A stretch of 64,000 bases of DNA from Adineta vaga (Eukaryota; Rotifera), in NCBI GenBank assembly GCA_021613535.1, contig CP075492.1:1364001-1428000 (forward strand), read 5' to 3'. The stretch's first letter is position 1, and each line of letters starts with the position of its first letter. Shown in pieces: positions 56,490-64,000 of the stretch. The notes under the pieces are model-generated. The model did no database searches. It saw only the letters and a list, made by a program, of their open reading frames with translations, and was not told the DNA's origin. The position numbers were made by a program, and so were the translations under genes.

Positions 56490-57600
56490 AGATCGATAAT
56501 ATAATATTACCAGTGAGAATGTAAAAGTCATTATTATTTACAGTTACTTCTATAGCTTCATAATGATAATATGGATGATCGAATAAAGTACGTGAAAACA
56601 TTGTATGATTGTCAGTTAAGATAGAAGAATATATCGATTGAATGGTGGATGAAACAGTTACTAAATAAGAAAAACGGTTGTTAGCACAATTTTTATAGAA
56701 TCAAAATGTGAAAAACGAAATAGTTATGATTATATCATCGAATATCTAACCAATTTTGTTGATATCATAATGTAAGTATGAATAAAGAAAAGAGATGAAT
56801 TTATAATGTTTTACTCAACAATATTTCCTATTTATGTTATACAAAAAGAATTTTTTTCTATTATTATTCAAAAGCTTATTTTTAATATAAACTTACCACA
56901 AGAATCTTTTTGTAAATCAAATTTGTGTATTTCTCCATTATCTTTATTATTAACAAATAAGTTTCGATTTATATCGAAACTGAGTTTTTTTTATGGTCTC
57001 CAGGTTCCATTATATCCAAGTAAACGTCGAAAATCATTTGGTTCTGATGTAATTATACAATTGAATATGGATAACGAAGTATAATTGTAATATTTGATGA
57101 ACTTTCTCCTGCTACTGTTGTTCCATTTTTTTCCGTCTAAGTGAAACAATTGAATTCGATTATGGAAATAATCTGCTACATATAAATCAAAATTTGTATC
57201 GACAAAAATTTCTCGAGAATAGATCAAAGGACGCGGAACAGATTCATCTGGTCTCATTATCATCATTCACTCAGATCAATAAATGTACCATCACATATAT
57301 TTCACAATCCATAATATGAGCAAAGTGACCTTCACTTGCTATCCATTTATCAATTCTGTTGTTCTCATAGCTGACATAAGGCATAATTGTTATTGACAGA
57401 GGATTTTAGCTTCCGTATCAGAAGCACCATAAACTGTGTTGTTTGTATCAATAAATAGGATTGAATAATAGCCATCGATGAATTTTTCATCATCAAAAAC
57501 AGATTCATCTGGATTCCATCTTGCAGTTGAACAAATTTTCGGTTGATTATAACAAAAAGAAGAAAATCTGTTCAAATCTTGTAAATATTATTGAATAAAG
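56490..57600 (-). pseudogene. NHL-repeat protein, fragmented
   Basis: Reading the minus strand from 57600 downward: CYNQPKICSTARWNPDESVF and ILFIDTNNTVYGAS (a first NHL-type blade), then after a frame change GIASEGHFAHIMDCEIYV. Next comes REIFVDTNFDLYVADYFHNR followed by IQLFHLDGKK, the diagnostic FVDTNFDLYVAD-NRIQLF blade. Then SEPNDFRRLLGYNGTW, LSFDINRNLFVNNKDNGEIH with a donor GTAAGT at about 56895, and an exon at about 56505-56670 reading VTVSSTIQSIYSSILTDNHT. Order and wording match the extracellular NHL beta-propeller proteins abundant in bdelloids. In-frame stops (about 57390) and several frame breaks indicate decay, though some could be sequencing indels. Confidence 0.55.
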
Positions 57601-57849
57601 CTTTTTCGACATAATTTGTCTAACGAACTTATTGAAGATTTACAAATCACAACAGTTTAATTTTTAATTTATTTTTCAGATTTGAAATAATTATCTGCTA
57701 TTTCATAGATTCGAATTATCCAAAGAAAAACACGAACTATCTTGGATTTATTACTTTTCAACATATACTCAATAAAAAATCTTTGTCAACAATGTGGGTG
57801 TGAATACTACATCTATCTAACACCCACACCCACACCCTCACCCTATATT
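57601..57849. other. Divergent spacer with hairpin
   Basis: Short AT-rich spacer between NHL and LamG remnants, holding the hairpin at 57793-57843. Confidence 0.5.
57793..57843. repeat. telomere-like hairpin
   Basis: ATGTGGGTGTGAATACTACA faces AACACCCACACCCACACCC; TCACCC follows. The right arm has three perfect units. Confidence 0.75.
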
Positions 57850-58495
57850 AGTTCGAAGGAATCAAAGTTATTTGGGTTTTTATTCAAATGATTGCAAAGG
57901 AAAACAATTTTTACTTAATAATACTTGGTATCATCTTGCTTTTGTATATAATGTTACAGGAGGATTTCGACAACCAATTTTTATTAATGATCAACTTAAT
58001 CCAATGATAAATATTTCATTAACTATCGGTAATGTACAGAGTCTTGGTAACTCACAAGGATATATTGATCAACTATCGTACAGTAGTCGACCAAAATCTT
58101 CTAATGAAATACTTGATGATGCTACTCTTATCTTCTATTTTAATTTTAATCAATAATTCTTTTCAATTTTATCAATCTTTTTCATCTTTTCAAATAGAAA
58201 CATTCGTCTCTCCTTATATTTATAATACATCCTTCTCAATTGTACTATGGATTAATCCATCTTCAACAAATAATGGTATTAAACTTTATATTAATGGAAC
58301 ATGATTTAATAAAACAGAATCTTCAAATAATTCATTAGTTGAACAATCATATACAATAACTGTTGGTAGTTGTTCACAAAATTGTGCTGCATGTAACATT
58401 AAAGGAGATTCATAGAATGGTTTTATTGATGAATTTCGTGTATATGATCGTGAATTAAATGTTCGTAAGATTCAAATGTTAACTATTCAATAATA
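57850..58495 (+). pseudogene. LamG / concanavalin-like domain remnant
   Basis: A first piece (57872-58156) reads LLNNTWYHLAFVYN, QPIFINDQLNPM and GYIDQLSYSSRPKSSNEILD, the typical strand pattern of a LamG domain. A second piece (to 58492) reads NTSFSIVLWINPSSTN, GIKLYINGT, then stop, SYTITVGSCSQNC and FIDEFRVYDRELNVRKIQML. TGA at about 58302 and TAG at about 58413 interrupt it, and no start or signal peptide is present, so it is a dead fragment of an extracellular lectin-like protein. Confidence 0.55.
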
Positions 58496-59243
58496 TCAAA
58501 ATTATATTGATCGTAAAGATATAATCATAAAATTCATGACTAAAGATGAACAACAAATATTATGTGATATTGAAAAATTGAAGAAATGTCTATGGATATC
58601 GTTAAGTTGATATAAAAGATTAATTTTTATTCTTTTCTTTTTCTTAAGAGTCTATATACGAGAATATTTCATACTTATTATAATGTAATGATCTATTAAG
58701 GACGCAGTTTAATATGTAAATTTCATAAAATAAACAATAAATTAATTTTGTTTTCTTCGATCAAATAATAAATATGGTGAATATATTTGATATTTAAAAC
58801 AAAGTATTAATATATTTCAATTTACTGAAAACGAACGTGTAATGTAACAATTTGTTTTTCAATCTATCACAGAAAATAAAACTTAGTATAATTTGCATAT
58901 TTTCTCATGCTCATATAATCTTTTGTATTTAAAATACGAATAAAAATAAAGTAGTATACTTATAACTGTATAAGATGATATTTATTTTTCTCACTCGAAA
59001 AAAAACAGAACGATGATTCGTATATTCTTTTATGACTTATATAAAGAAACAATTAGCATTTTATTTATGCTAAATCCTGGTGCATAAAAAGGCAAGACAA
59101 AAGTGAATGATAGCACATTTTTTTATAGAGACGAAATTCATACAAATATCTGGTAAATAAACGCTCTATAACTGAGATACCCATGTTTGCATTCTAATAC
59201 ATGAAATTCTATTCTAATTGTAGATTTATTTTCAAAGTTTATT
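58496..59243. other. AT-rich intergenic spacer
   Basis: No gene, hairpin or repeat seen. Confidence 0.6.
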
Positions 59244-59496
59244 ATGAAATCATTGATATTAGTAATTTTATTAGTTTGTATTCTTTCATGTAAGTTCTTC
59301 ATGACTTTCTTTCATGTTATCTGTCTATACAAATCATCATTGTATGTGTTTAGATGCAGTTAATGAGATTGTTTGCGATAAAGCATTCGATGATTGTTAT
59401 CGAGCAATGACTCCAAAATGTCAAAGAACAAAAGGAGCAAAAGCAAAAGCAATTTGTTGGGCAAGTATTGCTGCATATTGTGCAACGAAAGGATAA
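59244..59496 (+). CDS. Small secreted cysteine-containing peptide (62 aa)
   Basis: Exon 1 (59244-59289) encodes a signal peptide, MKSLILVILLVCILS. Exon 2 (59354-59496) encodes the mature chain, starting YAVNEIVCDKAFDDC. The 64-bp intron has GTAAGT and TTTAG; phases match (46 + 143 = 189 nt). The mature part has five cysteines (VCDKAFDDC, KC, IC, YC) and several lysines, and ends in CATKG. It is small, secreted and basic. A defence, signalling or structural role is equally possible; no family is recognised. The odd number of cysteines allows one unpaired thiol or a dimer. A hairpin with telomere-type arms lies 220 bp after the stop. Confidence 0.7.
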
Positions 59497-60022
59497 TCAA
59501 AGACTATATATTCATGTGAATTTATGCTTTCGAATTAATCGTTAAGAACTTTCTTTTTATATTTAAATATTTTATTCATGCGATCAATAAATCAAACATA
59601 TATTTATTTATTGTGAAAGTTCATATAGTGAAAAGAATTTAGGTTCAAGGAACTGAGAAACAGGAATGAGCTTTATTCCCATTTCGCTTGTTGTTGCCAG
59701 GACCATGTAAAAAATTGTGGGTGTGGGTGTATCTCTCCTTCTCTCACACCCACACCCTCAAGATGATCATTTTCGTTTGATTGATAGTTTGAGTAATGAA
59801 TCAAGTATGAATGCTGTAATGTAAAAAGTATTTTTATCATATCAAATTTCGAATTATACACTCTTTGTCTTCGATTGCCAGTATTGAAACTTTATCTCTT
59901 TCTTTTAATGATGTTAGAACTACGTTGAAGTCAGTTATATTTCATCGAGAGATCAAACTGAAACAGTACGCTTTACTAAGCGTTTGCTATACGTTTTGAA
60001 CTATTCTAGTGTATTAATTAAG
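59497..60022. other. Intergenic spacer with hairpin
   Basis: Contains the very regular hairpin at 59716-59761; otherwise AT-rich. Confidence 0.55.
59716..59761. repeat. telomere-like hairpin, near-perfect
   Basis: TTGTGGGTGTGGGTGTAT pairs with CTCACACCCACACCCTCAA across a loop of about 10 bases; one of the cleanest copies. Confidence 0.85.
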
Positions 60023-60300
60023 ATGTCCGAATACTATTCAAATCGTTATCAACCAACACCAATCGTTACACAACAAAATTATCCATATAATCAACCACCA
60101 ATTATTATCCAACAGGAAAATACTGAAGTTCAGCACGGATGTCATTGTTTACTTTGTCTTCTAACCAGTGGATTATGGGCTCCATTTTGGATAGCAGCTT
60201 GTTGTGGATGTTGTAAGTCATTGTTCATTACAAATCATATAGTCAAATGAGAATTTTTATTTTATTTTTCGGAATTTTAGGTTGTCGAAGACCATGTTAG
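60023..60300 (+). CDS. Small Cys/Trp-rich membrane-associated protein (69 aa)
   Basis: Exon 1 is 60023-60212 and exon 2 is 60281-60300, which encodes only the last CCRRPC and the stop. The phases match (190 + 20 = 210 nt). The start is MSEYYSNRYQ. A Pro/Gln/Tyr-rich N-terminal half (PTPIVTQQNYPYNQPPIIIQ) precedes a hydrophobic C-terminal half, HGCHCLLCLLTSGLWAPFWI followed by AACCGCC. This layout, a proline-rich tail before a CxxC-GLWxPFW hydrophobic hairpin, resembles LITAF/BRI3-like and related small membrane-associated proteins of endosomes. It is short for LITAF and lacks the second CxxC knuckle, so the assignment is only by resemblance. An earlier in-frame ATG-like start would need TTG and is not used. 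Confidence 0.65.
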
Positions 60301-60661
60301 TTTAACAATATAACAGTCGTCTTTTTCTAACTCAGAACAATACCTTCAGATGTTTTTAAATTAGTTGATCTTTATCTAACCTTATTTGTTTATATTTATG
60401 TCATTGTCGCACTTGATTTATACTTTATTCGAATAATTGAATTCAGATTGTTAAATATCAGTTTTAAAATATATTAGTAACAGCCTTATGTTATAACATA
60501 TGTAAGATCAATTATCACTCTATAACAAATGATCTGTGTCAATTATTCAATTATGTATTTTATCAATAAAGAAATTTTTCGTCACAGTCAATAAAAAAGT
60601 CTATAAATATGTGATATGTAATCATACTCGATCAGATCAGAGTTTCATCTTTGTTCAAATA
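60301..60661. other. AT-rich intergenic spacer
   Basis: Nothing recognisable. Confidence 0.6.
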
Positions 60662-61305
60662 ATGTCATTTCATTGTTTAACATTATTCATATTCAGTTCA
60701 TTTTTTCAAGTGTTACGTAGTGATTCTATTGGTGAGTAATTAAAACATTTTTACATCTATTTTTATTTTTTCTCAATTCAGTAAATATGATTTAATCGAT
60801 CAAAAAACAACAATACAAAGTGTCTCATGTTGAATATATTAGTTTACGTTCTTTTGAACAAGTTATTGTTGATTTTCAAAGTCTTGTTGGATCTGTTGAA
60901 GATGGAGCTTTTCAACGGTTATCATCAACATCAATTGATGAAAAAGATTTTAAAATGCGTGTGAAAGATCATGAAGGAAAGAGTGGTTTCATGCAATTTC
61001 TTTTAATAGATCATGGAGAATGGTTATCTCATGTAAATATTATTGGAAAGAAAGCACGAATGTATACAATTGGAAATCCATTAATTGCAGAAACAATGCT
61101 CAAATATGATATACGTGTTGGACTCAATGTACCTATTCGTTTATTCATTTATGAAAATAAAATCGATAATACAGTACGAATTACTTATGATTTACCATCA
61201 TCATTGATGACTTATCTCAATAATGAAAATATCACTATTGCTGCCAAAAAACTTGATGTTAAACTCGAAGATTTATGTAAACAAGTAGCAAACACAATTG
61301 TTTGA
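60662..61305 (+). CDS. Secreted DUF302-domain protein (184 aa)
   Basis: Exon 1 (60662-60731) encodes a signal peptide, MSFHCLTLFIFSSFFQVLRS. Exon 2 (60821-61305) holds the domain. The 89-bp intron starts GTGAGT and ends CAAAG; the acceptor is pyrimidine-poor, so the exact join is less certain. The C-terminal half reads YTIGNPLIAETMLKYDIRVG, then LNVPIRLFIYEN and VRITYDLPSSLM. The order GNP..A..ML..D...GL..P.R..IYE......V.YDLPSSL is that of DUF302 (PF03625). This small domain is common in bacteria and archaea, and its function is unsettled. The signal peptide suggests secretion. Presence of an intron argues against contamination; bacterial-like origin is likely but inferred. A hairpin lies 159 bp downstream. 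Confidence 0.75.
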
Positions 61306-62678
61306 TAAATCTAAGTCTTAGAAAGAACGATAATTACATCTCCATCGTAATTTATACATTTCAAAAGTCTTATTCGAAGACGATTTCTTTAATAGTTAAA
61401 ATTGTATATCATTATGTTTATTTACATCGTTCTTGTTCTTTTCTTCATATGTTAATAAACATCTTGGGTGTGGGTGTGGATACTACATGTATTCAATACT
61501 CACATCTACACCCATCCACCCTCAGAGAAAATAGAAAGTTTGTCTGTCCAATTCAATCAGAATTCAGCGCGCAGTAAGATAGTAAAACCTAAACCTTGAT
61601 CGCAAGAGAAATTTTGACCGAAGGATATCGGGGCTGGGAACGGACGTCACGTCATGAAGAAAAATAGAAAGTTTGTAAAGAGTAGCATGAAATGCCATAC
61701 ACCTTCTGAATCGAGAAACTCGAATCTGATGTTAGTTTTATTAAAGATTTTTCAGGATCAATTATTTGTATCGAAGAAGCTCACGCTTCATGAAATTATT
61801 CAAAACAAAAATAATTTAAAAATGAGGTTATTTTCATACCAAATACAAGCTGTCAAATTGTAACAGGTCCATCTCATAATTGTGATGGTGATAATGATAG
61901 TGAATAAAATCAGATATAATGTTTCAGTATTTAAAATATTCATCTGTTCTACATATACATCGATTTAATAACACAATGAACTATCATCATTACCAATACC
62001 GTGTGATAAAGTAATTCTAATATGAACAATTCCATTTCGACATTTATCTTTACTATCGAAATAAACCGATACATTATATTGTGTTTCACCATACTATCAA
62101 TAAACAATACATATATATTTATATCTATATAGAAAGAGATTTTGATATAGACTTTCAAAAAAGTAAACGATCTCTCTCTTCACTGAATCATTGGATAATA
62201 CTCGAATATTTTCAGATAAGAATGATTTACCTAATTTTTTATTCGAAATGTAAATACAAAATATTATTTCTATGCACATGGTTTTTGTTAGAATAATGAT
62301 AACAAAACAATATTTTTTATTGATCATCGCAACGAATAAATAAGGAACGGAAAAAAAAGTATTAACATTTACGGTTGTTTTTGTTCACCTTTTATATCGT
62401 ATCGAATGATTTTTTCTTCTGTCATTTGATTTGATATAGAGTATTGGATGTACTTTTATGATTATCGTAGATAAAAATGAATCAAACTCAAATACATAAC
62501 ATATTATTCACTTGTTTTTCTTCTCTTTTGTTTATTCGATAGAAATATTCTGGTTTGTTAAAAACATTTTGTTTTTCTCGTTATATATTTTAGATAAATT
62601 CAATATGAACGAAGTATAATATGATTTTTGATTTAAAATAAAAAAAAAAAGAAAAAGAAATTTATTATTTAGATTGAA
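61306..62678. other. Intergenic region with hairpin and a possible gene remnant
   Basis: Hairpin at 61464-61524. On the minus strand at about 61970-62095 the frame reads YGETQYNVSVYFDSKDKCRN followed by GIVHIRITLSHGIG, a protein-like stretch ending in a stop, not recognised. The last 100 bp before 62679 are AT-rich with TTTATTATTTAG just before the next ATG. Confidence 0.4.
61464..61524. repeat. telomere-like hairpin
   Basis: CTTGGGTGTGGGTGTGGATA pairs with CACATCTACACCCATCCACC, then CTCA. Confidence 0.75.
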
Positions 62679-64000
62679 ATGATTTCTATTCATAATTCAA
62701 TTCAATCGAACGAACAACAAACAACTATCGAAATAGATAAAATCTCAGAATTACTTTCTGATGATAAAGAAAATATAACAGACGATAACGACAATAAGAT
62801 GGATGATTCGACTCAAATATCAACATCATCTTGGAATCTGTATGTTTATTTTCATTTTCATCAATGATTCTATTCTTCTTCTTCTTTAAGAGAATGTTTT
62901 GGTTTGAAAATATCAAGTTCAATTATTGGTACATTTGTATTTTCATTTTTATTACTTGTTATGATGACAATTGGTATTATTATTGTTTATCTCAATGTAC
63001 CAAAACCAAAGGGTTTGTCCTTTTTATTTGATTTAATTCTAATGAAGAAATTTAATATCTTTTTCTTTTGATTTAATTAAGAATTAAAATGTGAATTGAA
63101 TTTTGTAAAAACAAATTCCAATCCAATTGAATATAAATATGGTCCAAAATCTGTTGCTATTGGTGATTTTAATGATGATAGTTGGATTGATATGGTAATC
63201 TGTAATTCAATGATAAATAATATTGCGATTTATTTCGGATCAATGGATGGAACATTTTCCAAACAATTTCAATATTCAACAGGAATTAATTCAAATCCAA
63301 CAATGGTCGCTGTGAATTATTTAAATAATGATTCTTATTTGGATATTGCAGTAACAAATTATGGAAGACATTCAATTGGAATATTTTATGGATTTGGTAA
63401 TGGATCTTTTAAAGATTCAATTGAAATCTCAACAGGAATATCACGACCATTAACAATTAATTTAATTGATTTAAATAATGATTCATTATGTGATATTATT
63501 ATTATTAATTATGGAACAAATAGTTTTAGTATTTTCTATGGAGATGAAAATGAAATATATTCAAAATCGATGACTTATTCAACTGGTTATGATTCTTATC
63601 CATATTCATTAACTATTGAAGATTTAAATAATGATAATCAATTAGATATTATTATTGCAAATTATGGAACAAATAATATTGGAATTTTCTTTGCTAATCA
63701 AAAAAATAATTCATTTCATGATCAAATACTTATTTCAATGGGTATTAATTCTCATCCAACTTCAGTTGCTGTTGGAGATTTAAATTCTGATCAATTTATT
63801 GATATTGTTGTAACAAATTCTGGTATAAAAATGATATGTGTATTATTAAATGATGGAAATGGAACTTTCTCAAAACAAAAATTCTATTCAACAGGTTCAG
63901 TTTTACCATATTCAATTGGAATTGAGGATTTTAATGGAGATAATCGATTAGATTTATTTATTATTAATATTGGACTAAATAATACTGGTTTATTTCTTGG
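62679..64000 (+). CDS. Single-pass FG-GAP/VCBS propeller protein (3' truncated by window)
   Basis: Exon 1 (62679-62839) encodes a Ser/Asp-rich cytosolic N-terminus, MISIHNSIQSNEQQT. Exon 2 (62891-63012) carries the membrane helix IIGTFVFSFLLLVMMTIGII. Exon 3 (from 63082) begins ELKCELNFVKTNSN and runs to the window edge without a stop. Phases match throughout. Exon 3 contains six FG-GAP/VCBS repeats with calcium-loop words DFNDDSWID, YLNNDSYLD, DLNNDSLCD, DLNNDNQLD, DLNSDQFID and DFNGDNRLD, each followed by IxIFYG-type strands. These form a beta-propeller in integrin-alpha-like and bacterial VCBS proteins. The absence of a signal peptide plus an internal helix predicts type II orientation with the propeller outside. 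It parallels the C-terminal third of the seven-helix gene at 34118-40915. An acceptor-like TTTAG seven bases before the ATG could be a trans-splice site (inference). Confidence 0.8.

Noticed and set aside
61654-61863. Plus-strand 69-residue open frame
   Set aside because: No family resemblance, no splice context and A-rich composition; treated as chance.

Overview
The window looks like nuclear DNA of a small invertebrate, most probably a bdelloid rotifer. It is AT-rich. Its genes are split by short GT-AG introns, often 55-95 bp. Its families fit bdelloids: intronless seven-helix receptors, FG-GAP/VCBS, NHL and LamG ectodomain proteins, a NACHT NTPase, and fungal/plant-type BAHD acyltransferases. 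It also carries about twenty short hairpins built from TGTGGG, the telomere unit reported for Adineta vaga. The species call is inference; I could not run a search.

Layout. 0-11.4 kb: the 3' end of a leucine-rich gene, three GPCR-like genes, an unrecognised two-exon gene and a membrane short-chain dehydrogenase. 12.2-18.3 kb: a large minus-strand NACHT gene in three open blocks. 19.5-30.1 kb: a tiny two-exon gene, a BAHD acyltransferase, a secreted propeptide-like gene, a CYP3-like cytochrome P450 and an inositol polyphosphate kinase. 31.2-31.7 kb: a decayed hAT-type fragment. 34.1-40.9 kb: one long gene whose splice phases join three tandem two-helix modules, then a seventh helix, then a seven-repeat FG-GAP/VCBS domain. 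42.2-43.5 kb: a second BAHD enzyme. 44.8-47.5 kb: a decayed hAT transposase with a nested small inverted-repeat element. 48.4-54.0 kb: a secreted protein made of nearly identical duplicated cysteine-rich exons plus a Ser/Thr/Pro/Ala minisatellite domain. 56.5-58.5 kb: decayed NHL and LamG pieces. 59.2-61.3 kb: three small genes, the last a DUF302 protein. 62.7-64.0 kb: the start of a second membrane-anchored FG-GAP/VCBS protein, which runs off the window.

Two patterns cut across genes. First, the telomere-like hairpins sit preferentially just 3' of stop codons. Second, several otherwise good genes are each broken by a single-base indel, usually in an A or T run. In every case where the exons can be traced, one base restores both the reading frame and the splice phase. 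This looks more like assembly error than decay, although some loci (hAT, NHL, LamG) are clearly dead. Splice sites were read by eye, and no transcript evidence was available.
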